Assembly (NCBI GenBank): GCA_900555345.1
Contig: USKS01000133.1
Coordinates: 1-5,091 of the forward strand
Direction of reading: 5' to 3'
Length of the DNA stretch: 5,091 nt
From: an uncultured Eubacteriales bacterium
GTDB lineage: Bacteria > Bacillota_A > Clostridia > Oscillospirales > CAG-272
The notes under the pieces were generated by a model. The model searched no databases, was not told where the DNA came from, and worked only from the letters and a program-made list of their open reading frames with translations. The position numbers and the translations under genes were made by a program. Numbering within the stretch: position 1 is the stretch's first letter; every line of letters begins with the position of its first letter. Positions 1 through 5,091 of this stretch are shown in pieces.

Positions 1-2
1 GT

Positions 3-164
3 ATTATTTCTGATTTTTGCCCTCCCTGCGGTGTTTGCCGCCAGGTTCTGTGCGAGTTCGGTGACGACGACGCCATTGTCCTGCTGACCGACGGTAAAAC
101 TATCGAAAGCTACACCTTCGGCGAGATACTGCCCATGTCCTTCAGAAAAGACAAGCTGCTTTGA
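3..164 (+). CDS. cdd: Cytidine deaminase, C-terminal part (5' end outside window)
   Basis: This reading frame enters from the left edge and ends at TGA 162-164, giving the last 53 residues of the protein. It contains PPCGVCRQVLCEF, the second zinc-binding motif (PCxxCRQ) of homotetrameric cytidine deaminases; the two zinc-ligand cysteines are encoded at 27-29 and 36-38. The tail (DDDAIVLLTDGK, then FGEILPMSF) also matches the usual C-terminus, where a beta strand is followed by the 'LLPxxF' segment. The enzyme hydrolyses cytidine and deoxycytidine to uridine and deoxyuridine in cytosolic pyrimidine salvage. The N-terminal HAE motif lies outside the window, so completeness cannot be judged. 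The full protein is normally about 130 residues. The gene is co-directional with the tRNA-Lys gene downstream. No convincing intrinsic terminator follows its stop codon. Confidence 0.93.
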   Translation: MISDFCPPCGVCRQVLCEFGDDDAIVLLTDGKTIESYTFGEILPMSFRKDKLL

Positions 165-230
165 TTTTGCCGCGCTTATTATGTTTATCATATTTTTCGG
201 GCGATTTTTTCAAAAAAGCGGCATAAGATA
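165..230. other. Intergenic spacer between cdd and the tRNA promoter
   Basis: This AT-rich stretch holds no ORF. It has a T-run facing an A-run (about 205-217) and a 6-bp inverted pair, TGCCGC at about 168-173 and GCGGCA at about 218-223. The arms lie too far apart to make a credible terminator. I see no other signal here. Confidence 0.4.
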
Positions 231-262
231 TTGACAAATCGCCTCTCGTATGGTATTATAAT
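231..262 (+). promoter_or_regulatory. Sigma70/SigA-type promoter of the tRNA-Lys gene
   Basis: A perfect -35 box TTGACA lies at 231-236. With the optimal 17-nt spacer it is followed by TATTAT at 254-259 (5 of 6 matches to TATAAT). An overlapping perfect TATAAT lies at 257-262, but that gives a 20-nt spacer. Transcription would begin at about 265-269, leaving only a short 5' leader before the mature tRNA at 276. Near-consensus promoters of this kind are typical of stable RNA genes. Confidence 0.85.
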
Positions 263-275
263 TAAGCGCGTTTGA

Positions 276-351
276 GATCCATTAGCTCAGCTGGCAGAGC
301 ATTTGACTTTTAATCAAAGGGTCCGGAGTTCGAATCTCCGATGGATCACCA
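276..351 (+). tRNA. tRNA-Lys (anticodon UUU), CCA encoded
   Basis: The gene folds as a complete 76-nt cloverleaf. The acceptor arms GATCCAT (276-282) and ATGGATC (341-347) pair perfectly. The D stem is GCTC/GAGC (285-288 with 297-300). The anticodon stem is TTTGA/TCAAA (302-306 with 314-318) around the loop CTTTTAA, which puts anticodon TTT at 309-311 and makes this the lysine acceptor for AAA/AAG. The T arm is CGGAG-TTCGAAT-CTCCG (324-340). The discriminator base is A348, and CCA is encoded at 349-351. It has its own promoter upstream and runs directly into a terminator, so it looks like a single-tRNA transcription unit. Confidence 0.98.
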
Positions 352-391
352 CAAAAGCACCGCGGAATGTGTCCGCGGTGCTTTTGTTTTC
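351..391 (+). terminator. Intrinsic terminator of tRNA-Lys
   Basis: A perfect 16-bp stem pairs 351-366 with 372-387 around the 5-nt loop ATGTG. The stem is GC-rich at its apex (CACCGCGGA/TCCGCGGTG) with an A-run and T-run at its base, and it is followed by TTTTC. The first paired base is the terminal A of the encoded CCA, so the terminator starts with no spacer after the mature tRNA end. Confidence 0.92.
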
Positions 392-398
392 TATATTA

Positions 399-430
399 AA
401 AGCTCCGACAGGCTGTCGGAGCTTTCTTTC
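399..430 (-). terminator. Terminator of the minus-strand operon (possibly bidirectional)
   Basis: A 12-bp stem pairs 399-410 with 414-425 (AAAGCTCCGACA against TGTCGGAGCTTT). On the minus strand it begins a few bases after the lipoprotein stop codon (434-436) and is followed by TTTTAATATAG. On the plus strand it is followed by TTTCTTTC, so it could also back up the tRNA terminator. Its position between two convergent units fits a shared terminator. Confidence 0.8.
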
Positions 431-433
431 ATA

Positions 434-775
434 TTATTTATCGTCGGAGACATACTTTGTAAGCTTCAGCGAAACAGTGTCACTGCTGACAGAAAGAGTA
501 TTTCCGTCAAGAGAGTAAGTTAGGTCAAAGCTGTCGGAACCGTCGCTGCTCTTAAGCTCGATACTGTCACCGTTCACGTAGTAATAACCCGCAGTATTTG
601 ACGTGATCTCGTCGTTTTCAATGTCATACACAGCCCAGATGAACTCGTTCTTACCGTCTTTGTTTTTGTAGAACTGAACCGCGTTGCGTGTGCCGTTGAA
701 ATCGTTATACCACGTGCCGTACAGATCCTTCTCTGACGAACACGCGGTCATGACAAAGAGACACGGCGGCAGCAA
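434..775 (-). CDS. Small secreted lipoprotein with lipocalin-like 'LxGTW' domain (start probably frameshifted)
   Basis: The open frame runs from a TTG at 773-775 to TAA at 434-436 (113 residues). Near its N-terminus it reads CLFVMTAC-SSEKD, an apparent lipobox (MTAC) whose cysteine 12 would be lipidated after cleavage by signal peptidase II. The mature part starts DLYGTWYND, and 'LxGTW' is the usual opening of small extracellular lipocalin-like beta-barrel domains found in many clostridial lipoproteins (DUF4923/DUF5640 type). The rest is short strand-like stretches rich in Ser, Asp and Asn, fitting a beta sheet. As it stands the frame lacks the basic n-region of a signal peptide, and no well-placed ribosome binding site precedes the TTG. 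The missing n-region is present upstream in another frame (see 757-800), so the gene is probably interrupted by a one-base change. It is the last gene of the minus-strand operon. The function is unknown; a binding or envelope role is only a guess. Confidence 0.7.
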   Translation of the reverse strand: MLPPCLFVMTACSSEKDLYGTWYNDFNGTRNAVQFYKNKDGKNEFIWAVYDIENDEITSNTAGYYYVNGDSIELKSSDGSDSFDLTYSLDGNTLSVSSDTVSLKLTKYVSDDK

Positions 776-800
776 GCCTTTTTATAGTTCTCTTTCTCAT
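757..800 (-). other. Out-of-frame true start and signal-peptide n-region of the lipoprotein gene
   Basis: An ATG at 798-800, only 4 nt after the dehydrogenase stop (805-807), opens a frame reading MRKRTIKRLAAAVSL. This is a textbook basic n-region plus the start of a hydrophobic core. The frame then departs from the lipobox and mature frame by one nucleotide. Removing a single base, for example one T of the TTT in the CTCTTTGTC segment (about 757-765), would join MRKRTIKRLAAAVSL to VMTAC and give a normal lipoprotein signal. Loss of one A from the A5 run (779-783 on the complement) would also restore the frame, with a less typical core. The observed frame offset is certain; whether it is a mutation or a sequencing error is unknown. 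Confidence 0.65.
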
Positions 801-804
801 ACCG

Positions 805-1842
805 TCAGTTCAGCATAGTCTGACCGCCGGTCACGGGCACTGCCTGACCTGTCTCGTATTTCTGCTCAATTATGTAGCGGATGGCGCGGGTAACGTCCTC
901 AACACGGCAGCCTCTGCCGAGCGGCACTTTAGCCTCGTACGCGGCGCGTACGTCCGCAACGGTCTTCGCGCCGGGCACTTTGCCCGCCTTGAGATACTGA
1001 ACGAAAAGTCCCTTTTCGGGGTCGCTCCACAGAGGGCCGTCAAGAAAGTTTCCGGGGCATATGGCATTGCACTTTATGCCGTAGGGGGCAAGCTCCAGCG
1101 CAAAGGACTGCGTCAGTCCGATACCGCCGAACTTTGCGCCCGCATACGCGAAGTTTTTATTTGAGCCCTCAAGCCCGGATTTGGAGTTTATTTCTATAAT
1201 ATCGGACATATAGTCGGGGGCGACGCTTCTCTGCAGCTTCATGGGAACGGTCGCGTACTTTGTGCAGATGAAAAACGCCGTGTAGTCAACACTCGTAACA
1301 AGCTCGAAATTCTGTTTTGTCATCTCGGTAAGACTGCCCGCGCGTACAATGCCCGCATTGTTGACGAAAACATCCAGTCCGCCGAAAGCACAGACTGTCT
1401 CGTCTATCATTGTGCGAACGCTTTCCTCATCGGTGACGTTTGCGCTTACGGCAATTGTCATTGTGCCGTACTTTTCGCTTATCTTCTCCGCTTCGGCGCG
1501 CGCACCGTCGGCATTCATATCAACTATGGCAACACATGCGCCTTCGGACGCGAGATACTCTGCAATGCCCGCACCGAAGCCCTGAGCGCTGCCCGTAACT
1601 ATCGCGATTTTGCCTCTGAGAGCGCCGGATGCCGCGGGAGCGGTAACGATAAACGTACCGAGCCCCTCAACGCTTATAGTCTTCTCCTCCGCTGCGGCGG
1701 CGGAAACAGCGTCTGCAGAGTCAACGCCGTGCGTATCGGCGCAGGCTTCAAAGCTTACAAAAGCATTTCCCTCGGCGCTTGCCGACATTCTGATAAGCGG
1801 AGCGATCTCCGCTGCTTTCCGTTTAAGTTCACAAGTATTCAT
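805..1842 (-). CDS. SDR-family oxidoreductase, sorbitol-6-phosphate 2-dehydrogenase-like, with N-terminal extension
   Basis: This 345-residue protein is a classical NAD(P)-dependent short-chain dehydrogenase from about residue 76 onward. TGSAQGFG (83-90) is the dinucleotide-binding loop. Asp108 at the end of the second strand suggests NAD(H) preference. NNAG is at 161-164, and the catalytic set is Ser220, Tyr233 and Lys237 (INSKSG, YAGAK). The stretches INSKSG, AKFGGIGLTQSFALELA, the GN after the sixth strand, KVPLGRGC and VTGGQTM closely follow E. coli SrlD, which oxidises sorbitol 6-phosphate to fructose 6-phosphate. A phosphorylated polyol or sugar substrate is therefore plausible but not proven. 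Residues 1-75 are extra compared with SrlD (about 259 residues). They include KTISVEGLGTFIV, which resembles the 'VPGLGLF' linker after the aldolase domain of bifunctional aldolase/SDR proteins. The ATG is preceded by AGAGGAAA with about 8 nt spacing. The gene lies 36 nt after the PHP gene and is probably translated from the same mRNA. Confidence 0.88.
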   Translation of the reverse strand: MNTCELKRKAAEIAPLIRMSASAEGNAFVSFEACADTHGVDSADAVSAAAAEEKTISVEGLGTFIVTAPAASGALRGKIAIVTGSAQGFGAGIAEYLASEGACVAIVDMNADGARAEAEKISEKYGTMTIAVSANVTDEESVRTMIDETVCAFGGLDVFVNNAGIVRAGSLTEMTKQNFELVTSVDYTAFFICTKYATVPMKLQRSVAPDYMSDIIEINSKSGLEGSNKNFAYAGAKFGGIGLTQSFALELAPYGIKCNAICPGNFLDGPLWSDPEKGLFVQYLKAGKVPGAKTVADVRAAYEAKVPLGRGCRVEDVTRAIRYIIEQKYETGQAVPVTGGQTMLN

Positions 1843-1878
1843 ATGTGTTTCCTCTTTTCGGTTATATGTTGCTTAAAA

Positions 1879-3135
1879 TCAGATACCGAGTTTTCTGCCC
1901 TCGGCGGCAAAATAGCGGATACGCTCATCAAGAGACGGCATTTTTGCGACGGCGGAAGCGCTGAACATACCGAGCTCCGGGTCGACGGACGCAAGTTTTT
2001 CGTGGCCTATAAGAGCATATGTAGCGTCATAAAGATGTCTGTACTCAGCCATTGCCGGGCAGACAAACGACTGTCTGGGAGAGTTTATATCCTCGCCGCT
2101 AATCTGGAAAAAGCCGTACTTTTCGCAAAGCGCCATGACTCTCTCAAGCTGCGCTTTTGTATTTCTTGAGGGCATATAAGTAATTGCGTCAAAGCCTATA
2201 TCTTTTAGACACGGCATCAGCATATCAAGATAGTCGTCCTCAAACTTCTGCGCTGCCTTATCCCCCGTAGGGCTCTCGCCCACATCGCCGAGATACGCAT
2301 AGGCGCATATTCCGCCGACACGATGCGCAAGGGACGTAAACTCGCTTATATGCATAAGCTCGTCGTCTGCGTCCACATATATTTTCTTTACAAGATTTGA
2401 TTTGAGCACTCCGAGGATATCATAGAGATAGTATTCCTCCGGCGCGCTGAGAAGCTTTTCGCGTACCTTCGGCGATACATCGCAGAGGGTTTCAAGCTCA
2501 TGCAGAGTCTCCTCGCGGCTTTCTCTGTCCGCAAGCTTTTTGGCAAGCGCGAACAGCACATGGCGCTCCGTAACGCTGCCCCCGCGCGAAAACATGGAAA
2601 GCGGCAGAACGTCTCTGTCAAAGTCGATCTCTATTTTAAGCGGTGCGCAAAGCTCTGTAAGCCGCGCGCACATTTTGCGGTTTCGCTCGTTGCGTCTCAG
2701 GCGCAGCGGCGCCAGCACCTTTTCGCACTCCGCAACGTTCTGATGCGGTATACCGTGGAGCGTTACATACGCAACGGACACCTGATCGGGATTATTAAGT
2801 CTTCTGCCCTCAAGAGGAGTGCCGGAGACGTCTGTTCTGCATTCAAAGCCGACGGTCACAGGCATGCCGACGATCTTTCCCGCCTCTATAAACTCATGTA
2901 TGCCGCCCACGCTGTCGTGATCCATTATGCCTGCAGTCGAAAGCCCTGCTTTTTTGGCATAATATACCGCGCCCGCGGGCGTATAAGGCGAAAAGGAATA
3001 AGTTGTGTGTATGTGGTTATTGACCCACTCACCGCCGCCGCTGCTTGGCGTATCATGTGCCGCAAGCGCTTTGAGTGCCTCAAGTCGCTCGCTCTCGTCG
3101 GCGCTCGCGTTGAGAAGTATTTCAGTATCGTTCAT
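1879..3135 (-). CDS. PHP-domain metal-dependent phosphoesterase-like protein
   Basis: This 418-residue protein contains a PHP (polymerase and histidinol phosphatase) domain. Motif I is NNHIHTTYSFSPYTP with His41 and His43, motif II is GIMDHDS with Asp72, His73 and Asp74, and motif III is GFEC with Glu98. His127 and His131 (LHGIPH) are further possible ligands. A helical insert covers about 135-265. The C-terminal half has GGICAYAYLGD (274-284) and ISGEDINSPRQSF (345-357), where PHP enzymes usually read 'AHP' and 'GSDxH'. Relatives hydrolyse phosphate esters such as histidinol phosphate or nucleotide 3'-phosphates using two or three metal ions; the substrate here is unknown. There is no signal peptide, so it is probably cytosolic. 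The ATG at 3133-3135 follows GAGGTG (3142-3147) with 6 nt spacing, and the SD lies inside the end of the upstream gene 3 nt away, suggesting translational coupling. The dehydrogenase follows directly, so the pair may act on one metabolite. Confidence 0.85.
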   Translation of the reverse strand: MNDTEILLNASADESERLEALKALAAHDTPSSGGGEWVNNHIHTTYSFSPYTPAGAVYYAKKAGLSTAGIMDHDSVGGIHEFIEAGKIVGMPVTVGFECRTDVSGTPLEGRRLNNPDQVSVAYVTLHGIPHQNVAECEKVLAPLRLRRNERNRKMCARLTELCAPLKIEIDFDRDVLPLSMFSRGGSVTERHVLFALAKKLADRESREETLHELETLCDVSPKVREKLLSAPEEYYLYDILGVLKSNLVKKIYVDADDELMHISEFTSLAHRVGGICAYAYLGDVGESPTGDKAAQKFEDDYLDMLMPCLKDIGFDAITYMPSRNTKAQLERVMALCEKYGFFQISGEDINSPRQSFVCPAMAEYRHLYDATYALIGHEKLASVDPELGMFSASAVAKMPSLDERIRYFAAEGRKLGI

Positions 3136-3138
3136 TTA

Positions 3139-4317
3139 TTACACCTCGGTATCGATGTCGGGCGCGTCCCTGCCGCAGAGAAATTTGTATGCGCACCTGT
3201 ACTCATCAAGAGCGGCGAGCTTTTTCTTCTTATAAGTAAGACCGTTCGGCAGCCATGCTCTTATGAGCACGTTTTTCGGTGTGTCCTCCGGATCTATAAG
3301 CTCGACCGCGTCGGCAGTATATCCGCAGGCACGGAGCCTCAGAACGCGAAGCGCGTCCGTTGCCGCATCGCAGAATTTTGATTTAAGCACCGAGTTTTCG
3401 GCTATAAAATCAAGTTCGGGACACTTAAGCTCGCGTGAGAGCTGTCTGTGGCAGCACGGCGTTGCGAGTATGACCTTGGCGCCGAGAGCCGCCGCGCGCT
3501 CAAGCACGATATCTGTAGCGACATCGCAGGCGTGCAGGCTGATTACAAGCTCCGGCGGAGCCTCGGGCGCGTACTTTGACACGTCCCCGCAGGAGAATCT
3601 CATGCCGTCAAAACCGCATTTTGCGGCGATATCCGAGCAATACTCCATAACGCTTTCTTTGAGATCGACGCAGTCCATAATTACGTCCCTTTTGCAGACA
3701 GACGTAAGATAATAATAGACCGCAAAGCTGAGATAGCTTTTGCCGCAGCACAGATCGGCAACGCGGAGCGTGCCGCAGGTGGCAAGGCGCCGCGTTATGT
3801 CCTCAACATGTTCAAGAAAACGGTTTATCTGGCGAAACTTGGACTGCTTTTTATCGTGGACACGTCCGTTTTTATCGGAAATGCCGAGATAATACAGAAA
3901 CTCTTCCCCGCCGCTGAGTATATAGTTTTTTTCTTTATCGCCAGCGGGCTGTACCGGAGCGCCGACGCCCACACTGCCGCGGCGCAGAAGCGTAATTTTA
4001 CCTTTTTTGCTCACCATAAGCGAAGCGCTGCCGCCCGCGTCGTTCAGCTCGCATCTCTGAAAATCCTCGGCGCACTGCGCTGTCTTTTCAAAGACTCTCT
4101 CGGGCTTTATATTCTCCTGGCGCACTCTGCCCTCGGTGCAGAAATACTCAAGCTGAAGGATAACGGTATCGGATACTTTTTTCGGCGTTCCCTTTATCTT
4201 CAGCACTTCTCCTTTTTCCTTAGGCATTGCAAAGGCAACGCTTTTAAGCGTAAGGGATCCAAAGCTTTTTTCGACGGTTTTTGCAAACTCCGAAATTTTA
4301 TCGTCAAAAGAATGCAT
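3139..4317 (-). CDS. Class I SAM-dependent methyltransferase, METTL25/RRNAD1-like (Methyltransf_32 type)
   Basis: The protein has about 392 residues. The N-terminal 150 or so residues are a variable accessory region. KQSKFRQINRFLEHVEDI (about 158-174) is the helix that leads into the Rossmann-fold methyltransferase domain in this family. VADLCCGKSYLSFA (about 187-200) is the SAM-binding motif I, CVDLKESVMEYC (about 217-228) supplies the acidic residue at the end of the second strand, CGDVSKY is near 244-250, LVISLHACDVATD (about 258-270) covers the fourth strand, and TPCCHRQL lies at about 287-294 in the catalytic-motif region. EDTPKNVLIRA near 345-355 is also typical of the family. The substrate is unknown; an RNA or protein role is only inferred from distant relatives. 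ATG 4315-4317 shares one base with the plsY stop (TGATG), and an in-frame GTG at 4318-4320 is an equally spaced alternative behind the SD AAGGA (4327-4331). Tight coupling to plsY is likely. Confidence 0.85.
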   Translation of the reverse strand: MHSFDDKISEFAKTVEKSFGSLTLKSVAFAMPKEKGEVLKIKGTPKKVSDTVILQLEYFCTEGRVRQENIKPERVFEKTAQCAEDFQRCELNDAGGSASLMVSKKGKITLLRRGSVGVGAPVQPAGDKEKNYILSGGEEFLYYLGISDKNGRVHDKKQSKFRQINRFLEHVEDITRRLATCGTLRVADLCCGKSYLSFAVYYYLTSVCKRDVIMDCVDLKESVMEYCSDIAAKCGFDGMRFSCGDVSKYAPEAPPELVISLHACDVATDIVLERAAALGAKVILATPCCHRQLSRELKCPELDFIAENSVLKSKFCDAATDALRVLRLRACGYTADAVELIDPEDTPKNVLIRAWLPNGLTYKKKKLAALDEYRCAYKFLCGRDAPDIDTEV

Positions 4318-4331
4318 CACTTTTCGTCCTT
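4315..4331 (-). promoter_or_regulatory. Ribosome binding site and stop/start overlap at the plsY-methyltransferase junction
   Basis: On the minus strand the junction reads AAGGA-CGAAAA-GTGATG. The plsY TGA (4317-4319) lies within GTGATG, so either GTG (4-nt overlap, SD spacing 6) or ATG (1-nt overlap, spacing 9) can start the methyltransferase. The choice changes the protein by one residue. ATG is preferred here on codon grounds. Confidence 0.7.
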
Positions 4332-5048
4332 GTTATCGGCGCCGTCCGTGCCGCCGCTCTTTTTGCGCCCCTTTATAAGCACGGTCTTGTTTTCCTCGCC
4401 GCGAAGCAGGCGCGCAATATTCTTTCTGTGCTGAAAGACTACAAACAGTCCTATTGCTACAGCGATAAGCTCAACGCTCTTGTCAGCGCCGTTCAATCTG
4501 TTCAGCAGCACGGGATATGCCAGCGCGCATATAACCGAGCCGAGAGAAACATACTTTGTGACAAGGACTATCGCCAGAAACAGTACAAGAAGAATGACAA
4601 ACAAATACCACATATTCATGCGGATACTTGTGACAACTACAAGCGCGCCGAAGCAGGCGACTCCCTTGCCGCCGCGGAATTTGAAGAACACGGGATAGCT
4701 GTGACCTATCATGCAGGCAAATCCTGCCACAAACATGGAAAGGAACCGCATATCCTGATGGTAGAAGAAGAACGGCGCAAGCATTATTACCGCAACTGTT
4801 TTCAGTATGTCGCACAGAAAAGTCAGCGCGCCAGCCTTCTTGCCGTATGTACGCAGCATGTTTGTGCTGCCGGCGTTGCCGCTGCCGGAAGTGCGCACGT
4901 CCCCGTGATACAGCTTATTTGACAGAATAATGCCGAAATTCAGGCTGCCCACAAGATATGAAACTACGGCGCAAAGCACGATGCTTATTATAAATGCGGC
5001 GTTTTTGTCAAGGCCTGCCTGCAAAAGCAGATAATTCAAATTATACAT
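4317..5048 (-). CDS. plsY: Acyl-phosphate:glycerol-3-phosphate acyltransferase PlsY
   Basis: PlsY transfers an acyl group from acyl-phosphate (made by PlsX) to sn-glycerol 3-phosphate, forming lysophosphatidic acid in the first step of membrane phospholipid synthesis in most Gram-positive bacteria. The 243-residue protein shows the three conserved motifs in order: SGSGNAGSTNMLRTYG (54-69), GHSYPVFFKFRGGKG (115-129) and HRKNIARLLRGEENK (207-221). Hydrophobic segments at about 17-40, 72-95, 103-121, 147-164 and 168-207 fit the family's integral membrane topology. A charged hydrophilic tail of about 20 residues follows the last motif (KGRKKSGGTDGADNKDEK) and makes it somewhat longer than the usual 200 or so residues. 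ATG 5046-5048 is the only sensible start: the frame is closed upstream by TAA at 5085-5087 with no start codon in between. The strong SD-like AAGGAG upstream is 24 nt away with a hairpin between. It is the first gene of the minus-strand run seen here. Confidence 0.97.
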   Translation of the reverse strand: MYNLNYLLLQAGLDKNAAFIISIVLCAVVSYLVGSLNFGIILSNKLYHGDVRTSGSGNAGSTNMLRTYGKKAGALTFLCDILKTVAVIMLAPFFFYHQDMRFLSMFVAGFACMIGHSYPVFFKFRGGKGVACFGALVVVTSIRMNMWYLFVILLVLFLAIVLVTKYVSLGSVICALAYPVLLNRLNGADKSVELIAVAIGLFVVFQHRKNIARLLRGEENKTVLIKGRKKSGGTDGADNKDEK

Positions 5049-5055
5049 AAGCCGA

Positions 5056-5078
5056 GAGTCAGCCTTCGCTGTCTCCTT
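5056..5078 (-). promoter_or_regulatory. plsY: plsY leader: distant Shine-Dalgarno plus small hairpin
   Basis: AAGGAG at 5073-5078 (minus strand) is the only strong SD near plsY but ends 24 nt before the ATG. In between, GAGACAGC (5068-5075) can pair with GCTGACTC (5056-5063) around a GAAG loop (5064-5067). The stem has seven base pairs and one A-A mismatch. Folding would shorten the SD-to-start distance or cover half of the SD. A weak AAGG at 5063-5066 is 14 nt from the ATG. Any regulatory role is inference. Confidence 0.4.
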
Positions 5079-5091
5079 TCTGTCTTATTAC

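Noticed and set aside
168..223. Possible cdd terminator made from TGCCGC and GCGGCA
   Set aside because: The arms are only 6 bp and about 44 nt apart, and no T-run follows the distal arm.
303..523. Two short plus-strand open frames overlapping the tRNA and the terminators
   Set aside because: They read through the tRNA-Lys gene and two hairpins into the antisense of the lipoprotein gene, so they cannot be genuine genes.
936..952. Inverted repeat CGTACGC-GGC-GCGTACG
   Set aside because: It lies inside the dehydrogenase coding region, encodes ordinary conserved residues there and has no T-run or promoter nearby; it is probably chance.
2970..2981. 12-bp perfect palindrome CGCCCGCGGGCG
   Set aside because: It is within PHP codons for conserved residues just after motif I, occurs once only and has no regulatory context.
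2500..3381. A 293-codon open frame on the plus strand opposite the PHP gene and the end of the methyltransferase gene
   Set aside because: It spans the junction of two well-supported minus-strand genes, has no recognisable domain and reads as low-complexity basic protein, as expected for an antisense frame of GC-rich codons.
3808..4434. A 208-codon plus-strand open frame opposite the methyltransferase gene
   Set aside because: It is antisense to a gene with clear SAM-binding motifs, and it resembles no known protein family.
4281..4922. A 213-codon plus-strand open frame opposite plsY
   Set aside because: plsY carries all three family motifs on the minus strand; the opposite frame has no motif, signal or RBS of note.

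Overview
The window looks like a chromosomal housekeeping and metabolic region of an anaerobic Gram-positive bacterium, most likely a clostridial Firmicute. The evidence is strong GGAG-type ribosome binding sites, an acyl-phosphate-dependent PlsY, an encoded tRNA CCA end and proteins of a clostridial style. Base composition is near balanced. The taxonomic call is an inference from gene content; no marker gene for finer placement is present.

Layout: positions 1-164 (+) hold the 3' end of a cytidine deaminase gene. A short intergenic stretch follows with a good sigma70-type promoter (231-259) that drives a complete tRNA-Lys(UUU) gene (276-351). The tRNA runs straight into a perfect 16-bp intrinsic terminator (351-391), and a second hairpin (399-430) lies between it and the genes coming from the other side. 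From 434 to the right end everything is on the minus strand and tightly packed. In transcription order these are plsY (glycerol-3-phosphate acyltransferase), a METTL25/RRNAD1-like SAM methyltransferase, a PHP-domain protein, a SrlD-like short-chain dehydrogenase and a small lipoprotein. The gaps are an overlap, 3, 36 and 4-29 nt, so one polycistronic operon is likely. Its promoter is not inside the window, and it ends at the 399-430 hairpin. The two transcription units are convergent.

Functionally, plsY makes lysophosphatidic acid for membrane lipid synthesis. The methyltransferase substrate is unknown. The PHP protein and the dehydrogenase sit together and could act on a phosphorylated sugar or polyol, but this rests only on adjacency and on resemblance of the dehydrogenase to sorbitol-6-phosphate 2-dehydrogenase. 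No mobile element, CRISPR array or defence system was seen.

The points most worth a second look are: (i) the lipoprotein gene, whose natural ATG and signal-peptide n-region are in a different frame from its lipobox and mature part, suggesting a one-base frameshift or sequence error; (ii) the PHP protein, which keeps its N-terminal metal motifs but has Tyr and Asn where the two C-terminal motifs normally carry His; (iii) the N-terminal extension of the dehydrogenase; and (iv) a hairpin between a strong but distant Shine-Dalgarno sequence and the plsY start.
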